A DNA stretch of 64,000 nucleotides from Xanthomonas sontii (GTDB taxonomy: Bacteria > Pseudomonadota > Gammaproteobacteria > Xanthomonadales > Xanthomonadaceae). The stretch is taken from assembly GCF_040529055.1 (NCBI RefSeq), contig NZ_CP132342.1:1424001-1488000 (forward strand). Direction: 5' to 3'. This document shows, piece by piece, positions 56,838 through 64,000 of this stretch (the stretch's first letter is position 1; every line of letters starts with the position of its first letter). Under the pieces are notes generated by a model, which was not told where the DNA came from, did no database searches, and was given only the letters and a program-made list of their open reading frames with translations. The translations under genes were made by a program, and so were the position numbers.

Positions 56838-56941
56838 ACCACGCATTTGACGCCACGCCGTCGCTCGGTGATCCTCGCCCGTTGCCCGGCCTGGCCGGAC
56901 GCACCGCCCCAGCCCATCCTGAATACGCAAGGGAACACCGC

Positions 56942-58465
56942 ATGAGCGTTGACGTCGTCGCGTCGAACCACCCCGCCTCACCGCAGCCGCCGTCAGCGCA
57001 ACCGCCCGAATTCAAGACCCTGCTGGGGCATCCGCGTCCGCTGTGGATGCTGTTCATGACCGAGTTCTGGGAGCGCTTCGCGTTCTACGGCATTCGCTGG
57101 GCGCTGGTGCTGTACATCGTGGCGCAGTTCCATGGCGGCCAGGGTTCGGGCCAGGCCTCGGCCAGCGCCACCTACGGCGCCTACCTGGCACTGGTGTACG
57201 CGGCGGCGATCTTCGGCGGCTACATCGCCGACCGGGTGCTCGGCTACCAGCGCTCGATCCTGGTCGGTGCGGCGGTCATGTCCACCGGCCTGTTCCTGAT
57301 CTCCGTGCCCAACCCGCAGGTCTTCGAACTGGGCCTGGCCACCGTGGTGGTCGGCAACGGCCTGTTCAAACCCAACATCTCGACCATGGTCGGCAAGCTG
57401 TACAGCGCCGCCGATCCGCGCCGCGACAGCGGCTTCACCATCTTCTACATGGGCATCAACCTGGGCGCGATGATCGCGCCGTGGCTGACCCAGCAGCTGG
57501 CCGAGAAGGTGTTCGGCACCGAAGCGATGCCGTCCTACAAGATGGTGTTCATCGCCTCGGGCATCGGCATGCTGATCAGCCTGGTGTGGTTCTGGTTCGG
57601 CCGCCGCCAGCTCAAGGGCATCGGTGCGCCGTTGCCGGGCGGTGCCGGCGGCATGCGCGTGGTCTACGTGCTGTTGGGCATGCTGGTGGCGGTCCCGGCG
57701 GTGTACCTGGCGCTGGCCGCCGGCGCCGAAGTGCTGCAGTGGATCCTCAGCACCATGTTCGTGGCCCTGGCGATCATGTTGCTGGTGGAAGGCATCCGCA
57801 ACGGCAAGGTGGCGCGCGACAAGGTCATCGCGATGCTGATCATCTTCGCCTTCAACGTGCTGTTCTGGATGTTCTTCGAGCAGGCCGGCAGTTCCTTCAC
57901 CTTCCTCGCCGACGAGATCGTCAACCGCCAGTTCGGCGACTGGACCTTCCCGACCGCGTGGTTCCAGTCGGTCAACTCGCTGGCGATCATCACCCTGGCG
58001 CCGGTCATCGCCTGGATCTGGGTCAAGGCCGGCCGCTTCAATCCGTCGATCTCGCGCAAGTTCGCGCTCGGCCTGGCGTTCAACGGCCTGGCCTTCCTGC
58101 TGCTGATGTTCGCGCTGTCGAGCTTGGTCAACGACGCCGGCAAGATCCCGTTCTGGACCCTGTTCATGGTCTACGTCATCCAGTCGGTGGGCGAGCTGTG
58201 CCTGTCGCCGATCGGGCTGTCGATGGTGACCAAGCTGGCGCCGGTGCGGCTGGTCGGCTTCGGCATGGGCGGCTGGTTCCTGTCCACCGGCATCGGCAAC
58301 AACCTGTCCGGCATCTTCGCCAGCCATGTCAGCGGCGAAGGCGGCATGACCGTGTCGTCCGCGCTGGGCGGGTATACCTTCGGCTTCTGGGCGCTGCTGG
58401 GCGCCGGCGTGGTGCTGTTCCTGATCGCGCCGCTGATCAGCAAGCTGATGCACGGTGTGAAGTAA
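56942..58465 (+). CDS. Proton-dependent oligopeptide transporter (POT/PTR2 family)
   Basis: A 507-residue inner-membrane symporter with about fourteen hydrophobic segments. The ExxER motif is EFWERFAFYG at residues 41-50, and the PTR2 signature region reads FYMGINLGAMIAPWL. It imports di- and tripeptides with protons. The start at 56942 is preceded by AAGGGA; upstream frame extension is repeat sequence. A small redox lipoprotein gene follows 15 bp downstream and is probably cotranscribed. Confidence 0.93.
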   Translation: MSVDVVASNHPASPQPPSAQPPEFKTLLGHPRPLWMLFMTEFWERFAFYGIRWALVLYIVAQFHGGQGSGQASASATYGAYLALVYAAAIFGGYIADRVLGYQRSILVGAAVMSTGLFLISVPNPQVFELGLATVVVGNGLFKPNISTMVGKLYSAADPRRDSGFTIFYMGINLGAMIAPWLTQQLAEKVFGTEAMPSYKMVFIASGIGMLISLVWFWFGRRQLKGIGAPLPGGAGGMRVVYVLLGMLVAVPAVYLALAAGAEVLQWILSTMFVALAIMLLVEGIRNGKVARDKVIAMLIIFAFNVLFWMFFEQAGSSFTFLADEIVNRQFGDWTFPTAWFQSVNSLAIITLAPVIAWIWVKAGRFNPSISRKFALGLAFNGLAFLLLMFALSSLVNDAGKIPFWTLFMVYVIQSVGELCLSPIGLSMVTKLAPVRLVGFGMGGWFLSTGIGNNLSGIFASHVSGEGGMTVSSALGGYTFGFWALLGAGVVLFLIAPLISKLMHGVK

Positions 58466-58480
58466 CCTGAGGACGACGCA

Positions 58481-59083
58481 ATGGCGATGAACAAGACGAT
58501 CTGCGCTGCCCTGGCGGCGATGCTGGCGCTGAGCGCGTGCGGGCAGACCGCGGCGCCGCCCGACGCGCAGGCGCCGGCCAAGCCGCTGGACACCTCGGTG
58601 CAGAAACCGCCGGTGGCCGACCCCAACCAGCCGGTGGCCTCGGGCAATACCCCGGCCGCCGCCGACGTGGCCGCGGCCAAGGCCCTGGGCGCGCAGTTCG
58701 ATCCGCAGCGCAATCCGGCCGACGACCTGGACACCGCCATGGTCGAGGCCAAGCGCGGCGGCAAGCGCATCCTGCTCGACGTGGGCAACGAGGCGTGCGA
58801 CTGGTGCCACACCCTGGACACCTTCATCGAGGGCGATGCGGAGCTGCGCAGCTTCCGCGACGCCAACTTCGTCTGGGTCAAGGTCAACGTCAGCGACGCC
58901 AACAAGAACGAGGCGTTCATGGCGCAGTACCCGAAGATCGTCGATTTCCCGCACCTGCTGGTGCTCGACGCCGACGGCAAGCTGCTGCACTCGCAGGTGC
59001 TCGCCGACCTGCAGAAGGGCAAGGACTACGATCGCAGGAAGTTCTCGGACTTCCTCAAGGAATGGGCGCCGCCGAAGGCCTGA
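58481..59083 (+). CDS. Thioredoxin-like lipoprotein
   Basis: A 200-residue lipoprotein. Signal peptide with lipobox LSAC (Cys20), a Pro/Ala-rich linker, and a thioredoxin-fold domain (from about residue 75). The active-site-like motif is CDWC (EACDWCHTLD), near residues 106-109; the cis-Pro is in DFPHLLVL. It is of the DUF255/thioredoxin_7 type found in the periplasm. A TGAGGA ribosome site precedes the ATG. It follows the peptide transporter by 15 bp, which suggests cotranscription but no obvious shared job. Confidence 0.85.
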   Translation: MAMNKTICAALAAMLALSACGQTAAPPDAQAPAKPLDTSVQKPPVADPNQPVASGNTPAAADVAAAKALGAQFDPQRNPADDLDTAMVEAKRGGKRILLDVGNEACDWCHTLDTFIEGDAELRSFRDANFVWVKVNVSDANKNEAFMAQYPKIVDFPHLLVLDADGKLLHSQVLADLQKGKDYDRRKFSDFLKEWAPPKA

Positions 59084-59104
59084 GCGGTCGCGAAGCGCAG
59101 TTCT

Positions 59105-59195
59105 CGTAGGAGCGGGTCTTGTCCCCTTTTGTGGGATCAGCCGCGACCGGGCATTCCAGGGAAGCGCGGTCGCGGCTGAAGCCGCTCCTGCGGTG
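59105..59195. repeat. REP-like doublet
   Basis: Altered forward copy (CGTAGGAGCGGGTCTTGTCC, 59106 onwards, broken by an insertion) and intact reverse copy (GTCGCGGCTGAAGCCGCTCC, about 59169). It lies between convergent genes. Confidence 0.7.
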
Positions 59196-59227
59196 TTCGA
59201 GGCCCCGGTGTCACGGGCTCCGGCGCC

Positions 59228-59710
59228 TCAGCGCCCGGTCATGCTCGGCAGGCCCTCGGCCGCCAGGCGGTCGATCAGCCGGTTCAGCAGGCGCTGCTCG
59301 TCCTCGCTGAAGGGCGCCAGCAGGCGCCGCTCGCATTCCAGCACCATCGGCGCCACCACCTGGTACACCTCCACCCCGGCCGCGGTCAGGTGCAGCACCG
59401 AGCGGCGGCGGTCGTCGCCGTGGGTCTCGCGCTGGATGAAGCCACGCTCCAGCTGCCGCGCCACCGCCCGACTCACCGCCACCTTGTCCATCGCGGTGCG
59501 CTCGGAGACCTCGCCGGCCGACAGCCCCGGATACAGCGCCAGCACCGCCATCACCCGCCACTCGGTCACCGCCATGCCGTAGCGCTCGCCGTAGACGCGG
59601 GCGATGTTGCTGCTGATGCGGTTGGACAGCACGCTGATCCGGTACGGCAGGAACCGTTCCAGATCCAGGGAGGGCGAGTCGGGCGTGGGAGCGGGCGTGG
59701 CGATCGTCAT
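59228..59710 (-). CDS. MarR-family regulator, divergent from hppD
   Basis: A 160-residue winged-helix protein. The recognition-helix region reads MDKVAVSRAVARQLERGF and the wing holds DDRRRS, a typical MarR DxR motif. It is divergent from 4-hydroxyphenylpyruvate dioxygenase, with 137 bp between the two starts, so regulation of tyrosine/homogentisate catabolism is likely. The start at 59710 is preferred over a GTG four codons earlier. Its ligand is unknown but may be homogentisate or hydroxyphenylpyruvate. Confidence 0.87.
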   Translation of the reverse strand: MTIATPAPTPDSPSLDLERFLPYRISVLSNRISSNIARVYGERYGMAVTEWRVMAVLALYPGLSAGEVSERTAMDKVAVSRAVARQLERGFIQRETHGDDRRRSVLHLTAAGVEVYQVVAPMVLECERRLLAPFSEDEQRLLNRLIDRLAAEGLPSMTGR

Positions 59711-59723
59711 GCTGCATTGCACC

Positions 59724-59752
59724 TTGCTGGTGGTTTCACTTGTAACTATAAC
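59724..59752 (+). promoter_or_regulatory. Candidate sigma-70 promoter of hppD
   Basis: TTGCTG (59724-59729) and TATAAC (59747-59752) with a 17-bp spacer. The region is A/T-rich, lies between the divergent marR and hppD genes, and TGTAACTATAAC could be part of a MarR-type operator. Expression itself cannot be seen from sequence. Confidence 0.5.
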
Positions 59753-59847
59753 GGAGGATACTACGGTCCATTCTCGCGAGTCTGGCGCCCGTCCGCATCC
59801 GAAATTTCGGCCCGGCCGCCGCGACTCCCCCCTCCAGGAGACGCGTC

Positions 59848-60960
59848 ATGAATGCACAAGCGCAGCATCCGTCGCAGCCGACCAACCTCGGCATGCAGGT
59901 CACCACCTTCGAGAACCCGATGGGCATCGACGGTTTCGAGTTCGTGGAATTCGCCGCGCCGGCCGGGCAGGGCGAGCAGTTGCACGCGTATTTCCGCAGC
60001 ATGGGCTTCACCGCGGTGCTGCGCCATCGCCAGCGCGCGATCACCGTGTACCGCCAGGGCGGGGTCAACTTCCTGGTCAACGAGGAACCGGATTCCTTCG
60101 CCGCCGACTTCGCGGCCGCACATGGTCCCTGCGCCTGCGGCTTCGCGATCCGCTTCCGGCACCCGGCCGACGACGTGTTCGCCAAGGTGCTGGAGAACGG
60201 CGGCGAAGCGATCGCCGACAAGGCCGACACCCGCGCGGTGCCGGCACCGGTGGTCAAGGGCATCGGCGACTGCATGCTGTATCTGGTCGACCAGTACGGC
60301 GAGAAGGGCTCGGTGTACACCGAGTTCGAGCCGGTGCCCGGTGCCGAGCAGCATCCGGCCGGTTTCGGCCTGACCTTCATCGACCACCTGACCCACAACC
60401 TGTACTTCGGCAATATGCAGCGCTGGTCGGACTACTACGAGCGCCTGTTCAACTTCCGCGAGATCCGCTACTTCGACATCAAGGGCGCCAAGACCGGGCT
60501 GGTTTCCAAGGCGATGACCGCGCCGGACGGCGTGGTGCGCATCCCGCTCAACGAATCGTCCGATCCGAAGAGCCAGATCAACGAGTACCTGGACGCCTAC
60601 CGCGGCGAAGGCATCCAGCACATCGCCTGCTTCACCGACGACATCTACGAGACCGTCGAGCGCATGCGCGCGGCCGGTGTCGAGTTCCTGGACACGCCGG
60701 ACACCTATTTCGAGGTGATCGACCAGCGCATCCCCAATCACGGCGAGGACGTGGCGCGGCTGGCGCGCAACAAGATCCTGATCGACGCCGACCTGGAGAC
60801 CAAGCAGCGCAAGCTGCTGCAGATCTTCACCCAGAACTGCATCGGCCCGATCTTCTTCGAGATCATCCAGCGCAAGGGCAACGAGGGCTTCGGCGAAGGC
60901 AACTTCCAGGCGCTGTTCGAGAGCATCGAGCGCGACCAGATGAAGCGCGGCGTGCTCTGA
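59848..60960 (+). CDS. hppD: 4-hydroxyphenylpyruvate dioxygenase
   Basis: A 370-residue non-haem iron dioxygenase that turns 4-hydroxyphenylpyruvate into homogentisate. Iron ligands are the His of IDHLTHN, the His of GIQHIA and the Glu of FFEIIQRKGN. The C-terminal GFGEGNFQALFESIE is family-typical. It precedes homogentisate 1,2-dioxygenase; the two are separated by the DUF559 element, so they may originally have been adjacent. The start has CAGGAG eight to ten bases upstream. Confidence 0.95.
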   Translation: MNAQAQHPSQPTNLGMQVTTFENPMGIDGFEFVEFAAPAGQGEQLHAYFRSMGFTAVLRHRQRAITVYRQGGVNFLVNEEPDSFAADFAAAHGPCACGFAIRFRHPADDVFAKVLENGGEAIADKADTRAVPAPVVKGIGDCMLYLVDQYGEKGSVYTEFEPVPGAEQHPAGFGLTFIDHLTHNLYFGNMQRWSDYYERLFNFREIRYFDIKGAKTGLVSKAMTAPDGVVRIPLNESSDPKSQINEYLDAYRGEGIQHIACFTDDIYETVERMRAAGVEFLDTPDTYFEVIDQRIPNHGEDVARLARNKILIDADLETKQRKLLQIFTQNCIGPIFFEIIQRKGNEGFGEGNFQALFESIERDQMKRGVL

Positions 60961-61077
60961 GGGCGGAACGCGGGCGGCGCGCGGAGGCTGGCAGACAGCG
61001 GATGCTCGACGCGAGTGGACGCGCGCGGCCAGGTCAGGTCCTGACGGCGCATCGCGGAGACTTCCGACAGCCGGTGT

Positions 61078-61119
61078 AGCCCCTCTCCCACCGGGAGAGG
61101 GGTTGGGGTGAGGGTACGG
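61078..61119 (+). repeat. Left 42-bp inverted repeat of the DUF559 element
   Basis: This is the forward copy of the GGGAGAGGGGTTGGGG repeat, AGCCCCTCTCCC to TGAGGGTACGG. It is a perfect 42-of-42 inverse of 61475-61516. The repeat is itself a hairpin (CCCCTCTCCCACCGGGAGAG). Its end provides the G-rich sequence just before the DUF559 start codon. Confidence 0.95.
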
Positions 61120-61126
61120 TGGGGTC

Positions 61127-61519
61127 ATGACGATCAAACCGCCACTACCCACATCGACACTGGCACACGCACGCCACCTACGTCGCACCATGACCGATGC
61201 CGAGCGCGCACTATGGCGTTATCTGAGAAGCGGACAGTTGCAAGGTGCCAAGTTCCGGCGTCAGTACCCGATCCCACCGTATGTCGCAGATTTCTGTTGT
61301 GTGGCGGCAAAGCTGATTGTCGAAATCGACGGCGCGCAACATACCGAACCATGCGATGCCACAAGAACGCGTTGGCTGGCATCGCAAGGCTGGCGGGTCG
61401 TGCGCTTCTGGAACAATGACGTACTGCTTTCGATCGATGCCGTGATCCAGGTGATTTGCGACGCCACTGGGTCGCCGTACCCTCACCCCAACCCCTCTCC
61501 CGGTGGGAGAGGGGCTTGA
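61127..61519 (+). CDS. DUF559-family endonuclease-like protein
   Basis: A 130-residue protein of the DUF559 family, a relative of very-short-patch and restriction-like nucleases. Recognised words are MTDAERALWRYLRSGQLQG, then FRRQYPIPPYVADFCC, then the catalytic-type IVEIDGAQHTE, and GWRVVRFWNNDVL. The Asp and Glu in VADF and VEIDG fit a PD-(D/E)xK arrangement. The last 15 residues (SPYPHPNPSPGGRGA) are encoded by the right inverted repeat, and the stop is right after it. The ATG starts 7 bp after the left repeat. The gene has no functional link to its hppD and hmgA neighbours. Confidence 0.85.
   Translation: MTIKPPLPTSTLAHARHLRRTMTDAERALWRYLRSGQLQGAKFRRQYPIPPYVADFCCVAAKLIVEIDGAQHTEPCDATRTRWLASQGWRVVRFWNNDVLLSIDAVIQVICDATGSPYPHPNPSPGGRGA
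61475..61516 (-). repeat. Right 42-bp inverted repeat of the DUF559 element
   Basis: Exact inverse of 61078-61119. It overlaps the 3' end of the DUF559 coding sequence and is followed directly by its TGA (61517-61519). Element length from repeat to repeat is 439 bp. No target-site duplication could be recognised at the outer edges. Confidence 0.95.
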
Positions 61520-61537
61520 TATCCAAGGCTCAAGCAT

Positions 61538-62836
61538 ATGCATGACCATCATCGCTACATGTCCGGCTTCGGCAACGAATTCGCCACCGAGGCGGTGCCC
61601 GGCGCGTTGCCGGTCGGGCAGAACTCGCCGCAGCGCGTGGCCCACGGCCTGTACGCCGAGCAGTTGTCGGGCACCGCGTTCACCGCGCCGCGCGGCGCCA
61701 ACCGGCGCAGCTGGCTGTATCGCATTCGGCCGGCGGTGATGCACGGCGGCTTCGTCGCCTACGACCGTGCCGGCGCGTTCCACAACGACTTCCAGCGCGG
61801 TCCGGTGCCGCCGGACCAGTTGCGCTGGAGCCCGTTGCCGCTGCCGGAGACGCGGGTGGACTTCGTCGACGGCCTGTACACCATGGCGGGCAATGGCTCG
61901 GCCGAGGCGCAGCATGGCGTGGCGGTGCATCTGTATGCGGCCAACGCGTCGATGCAGGGCCGGTTCTTCTACAACGCCGATGCGGAACTGCTGTTGGTCC
62001 CGCAGCTCGGGCAACTGCGCCTGTGCACCGAACTGGGCACGCTGGAAGTGGCGCCGCAGGAAATCGCGGTGATCCCGCGCGGCGTGCGCTTCCGCGTGGA
62101 ACTGCCCGACGGCCCCGCGCGCGGCTACGTGTGCGAGAACTTCGGCGGCCTGCTGCGGCTGCCCGACCTGGGGCCGATCGGCGCCAACGGCCTGGCCAAC
62201 CCACGCGATTTCCTCACGCCGGTCGCCGCCTACGAGGAAGACGAGGGCGACTTCGCACTGATCGCCAAGTTCCAGGGCCATCTGTGGCGCGCGCCGATCG
62301 GGCATTCGCCGCTGGACGTGGTCGCCTGGCACGGCAACTACGCGCCGTACAAGTACGACCTGCGCCGCTTCAACACCATCGGCTCGATCAGTTTCGACCA
62401 TCCCGATCCCAGCATCTTCACCGTGCTGACCGCGCCCAGCGACACGCCCGGCACCGCCAATATGGATTTCGCGATCTTCCCGCCGCGCTGGTTGGTGGCG
62501 CAGCACACCTTCCGGCCGCCGTGGTTCCACCGCAACGTGGCCAGCGAGTTCATGGGCCTGGTGCACGGCGTCTACGATGCCAAGGCCGACGGCTTCGCCC
62601 CGGGCGGCGCGTCGCTGCACAACTGCATGAGTGGGCATGGCCCGGACGCGGCCACCTTCGACAAGGCCTCGCAGGCCGACCTGTCGCGGCCGGACGTCAT
62701 CGCCGACACCATGGCCTTCATGTTCGAGACGCGTGCGGTGCTGCGCCCGACCGCACAGGCGCTGGACGCCGCGCATCGCCAGCGCGACTACCAGCAGTGC
62801 TGGCAGGGCCTGCGCCGGCACTTCCGCGCGCCCTGA
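61538..62836 (+). CDS. hmgA: Homogentisate 1,2-dioxygenase
   Basis: A 432-residue non-haem iron dioxygenase that opens homogentisate to maleylacetoacetate. The family start [13 protein letters not shown] is at residues 7-19. Iron-binding segments are [15 protein letters not shown] and the His of SGHGPD. The start is the ATG at 61538, 18 bp after the stop of the DUF559 gene. It continues the step catalysed by HPPD. The next enzymes of the pathway are not in the window. Confidence 0.95.
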   Translation: MHDHHRYMSGFGNEFATEAVPGALPVGQNSPQRVAHGLYAEQLSGTAFTAPRGANRRSWLYRIRPAVMHGGFVAYDRAGAFHNDFQRGPVPPDQLRWSPLPLPETRVDFVDGLYTMAGNGSAEAQHGVAVHLYAANASMQGRFFYNADAELLLVPQLGQLRLCTELGTLEVAPQEIAVIPRGVRFRVELPDGPARGYVCENFGGLLRLPDLGPIGANGLANPRDFLTPVAAYEEDEGDFALIAKFQGHLWRAPIGHSPLDVVAWHGNYAPYKYDLRRFNTIGSISFDHPDPSIFTVLTAPSDTPGTANMDFAIFPPRWLVAQHTFRPPWFHRNVASEFMGLVHGVYDAKADGFAPGGASLHNCMSGHGPDAATFDKASQADLSRPDVIADTMAFMFETRAVLRPTAQALDAAHRQRDYQQCWQGLRRHFRAP

Positions 62837-62909
62837 GCGGGCGCCGGCGCGGCCGCGCCGCTCAGGCTGCTGCCGGGGCTGCCGCTGCGACGCACGGCGG
62901 CGCTGCCCG

Positions 62910-63416
62910 TCAGGCGGCCTCCGCCGCGGTCGCCAGCGCGCCGTGCAGCGATGCCGGCAGGATCTCCAACACGCGCTCGCGGATGCGCTGCGCGTAGCGC
63001 TCGGAGGTCATCTCCGGCATGGTGCGCAGCGCCAGCGCGATCGCGCGCAGGGTGTCCTGCTCCTCGCGCGCGGCGCGCAACTGCAGCTGCAGGGCAGGCG
63101 AGGCCGGATGCCGCTGCAGTTGCAGCAGGTCCAGCAGATACATGCGTGCATTGAGCAGGGCGCGACGCGGGTCGGCCGGTGGTGGTGGCGCGCTCGCGGC
63201 CACCGTTGCGGCGGCGACGCCGCGCCCATCGTCCAGGTAGCCCTGCTCCAGCAGCCCCTGCACGATCGCATCGGCGCCGCGGCCGCCCAGCGTGGTCAGT
63301 TCCTCGACGCTGCGCTGGCCGTCGGCCAGGATCAGCACGCGTCGCTGGCGCATGTCCAGCGGCGCATCGTGCGATTGCAGTGCCGCAAGGGCGAGGGCGG
63401 TCTTGCGCGGGTGCAT
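62910..63416 (-). CDS. Hypothetical cytoplasmic protein
   Basis: A 168-residue soluble protein. It begins MHPRKTALALAALQSHDAPL, has a helix-turn-like segment (LILADGQRSVEELTTLGGRG), a Pro/Ala linker (SAPPPPADPR) and a helical C-terminal half. No signal peptide or membrane segment is seen. The start is uncertain because no clear ribosome site is present. I do not recognise the family, though I would expect it in related genomes. It is convergent to hmgA. Confidence 0.65.
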   Translation of the reverse strand: MHPRKTALALAALQSHDAPLDMRQRRVLILADGQRSVEELTTLGGRGADAIVQGLLEQGYLDDGRGVAAATVAASAPPPPADPRRALLNARMYLLDLLQLQRHPASPALQLQLRAAREEQDTLRAIALALRTMPEMTSERYAQRIRERVLEILPASLHGALATAAEAA

Positions 63417-63642
63417 GGCGGCGGGGTCGGTAGGCGCGCAGCGTGGCGCAGCGCGGTGAAATGCCGATGACAGGGGCGATGCGTCGGCGTGTCGGTGCCG
63501 GCAAGCGGCACGCCGTCGACGTGGTCGAACGCCTGGTCCGGGACGCGGTGCTCGGCCGCGCATGCCTGGCAGTGGGTCGCCGCTGCCGTGCAGGGCGAGG
63601 GCATGCACGCTAGCCTATGCGCTGGTCCAGTGAGGAAGTGCG

Positions 63643-64000
63643 ATGAAGCCGATTCAACCAGGCGTGGCGGTGTTGCTGCTCGCGCTCGCCGCCTGCGACC
63701 GGCAGCCGCCCGCGCCGCCGGCCGCGCCTCCCGCACCGTCTGCGCCGGCGCAGGCGCCGACCGCGGCACCCGCCACCGCCGACGACGGCGCCTTGCCGCC
63801 GCCGGACATCGACCAGCCCGATAGCGACGTGCCGCCGGCACAGGCGCCGGCCTCGGCGCTGCCGCCGGAACTGGCCGCGGACGACCGGCAACTGGCCCGC
63901 ATCGATGGCTATGGCGACCTGCGCCTGGGCATGCCGGCGGCGCAGGCACGCGCCGCCTGGGGCGGCGAGCTCGACGGCCAGCCCAGCGCCGGCAGCAGCT
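63643..64000 (+). CDS. Predicted lipoprotein (partial, runs off window)
   Basis: The first 119 codons of a lipoprotein gene. Signal peptide with lipobox LAAC (Cys18), then a very Pro/Ala-rich linker of about 65 residues, then the beginning of a domain: YGDLRLGMPAAQARAAWGGE. GAGGAA lies six to eleven bases before the ATG. The LGM...AW word recalls small envelope proteins with an SmpA-like or related fold, but too little is present for an assignment. Confidence 0.75.
   Translation, partial: MKPIQPGVAVLLLALAACDRQPPAPPAAPPAPSAPAQAPTAAPATADDGALPPPDIDQPDSDVPPAQAPASALPPELAADDRQLARIDGYGDLRLGMPAAQARAAWGGELDGQPSAGSS

Overview
The window is high-GC bacterial chromosome with tightly packed genes and many short GC-rich intergenic repeats. 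Its gene content and several residue-level matches point to the Xanthomonadaceae, most likely Xanthomonas or a close relative. The L-fuconate dehydratase (K218, K220, D248, H351) and the tryptophan 2,3-dioxygenase (H55, R117, H240) carry their key residues at the positions I recall for the Xanthomonas campestris enzymes. No rRNA, tRNA, CRISPR array, prophage or complete insertion sequence was seen.

Layout. 1-4507: glycerol regulon (end of glpR, glpD, glpF, glpK) with two candidate GlpR sites before glpD, then a 176-bp tandem repeat. 5207-6754: a small proline-rich protein, a HAD phosphatase and a membrane-anchored protein. 7164-15367: a complete non-phosphorylating L-fucose pathway (dehydrogenase, lactonase, ketodeoxyfuconate dehydrogenase, FAH-type hydrolase, fuconate dehydratase) with mutarotase, FucP symporter and an IclR regulator. 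15537-17246: four small cassette ORFs, each followed by an attC-like site, with no integrase nearby; this looks like a CALIN, a cassette cluster lacking an integron integrase. 17559-18365: a membrane-anchored TlpA-like thioredoxin coupled to a six-cysteine exported peptide. 20688-26342: ECF sigma factor, FecR anti-sigma, STN-type TonB receptor and a periplasmic histidine acid phosphatase, apparently one surface-signalling and uptake unit.

26662-46892: mostly housekeeping and envelope genes (quinone oxidoreductase, MscS channel, UbiB kinase, DhaKL-type kinase, DUF808 protein, diguanylate cyclase, ParB-like protein, MgtC protein, PfkB sugar kinase, SDRs, DUF6172, DEAD-box helicase, secreted M4 protease). 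47515-51463: operon for a branched-chain-type 2-oxoacid dehydrogenase (E1 alpha, E1 beta, an SH3-like protein, E2). 51989-55570: a very large secreted modular nuclease with a clear terminator. 55736-62836: aromatic amino acid catabolism (tryptophan dioxygenase; MarR regulator, HPPD and homogentisate dioxygenase) plus a POT peptide transporter and a thioredoxin-like lipoprotein. A 439-bp element carrying a DUF559 endonuclease ORF, bounded by perfect 42-bp inverted repeats, lies between hppD and hmgA. The window ends inside a lipoprotein gene.

The two most interesting non-core structures are the attC cassette cluster and the DUF559 gene bounded by inverted copies of a repeat that recurs, without the gene, at several other places in the window. 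The second suggests an endonuclease that moves or spreads this repeat family; that is a hypothesis, not something the sequence proves.
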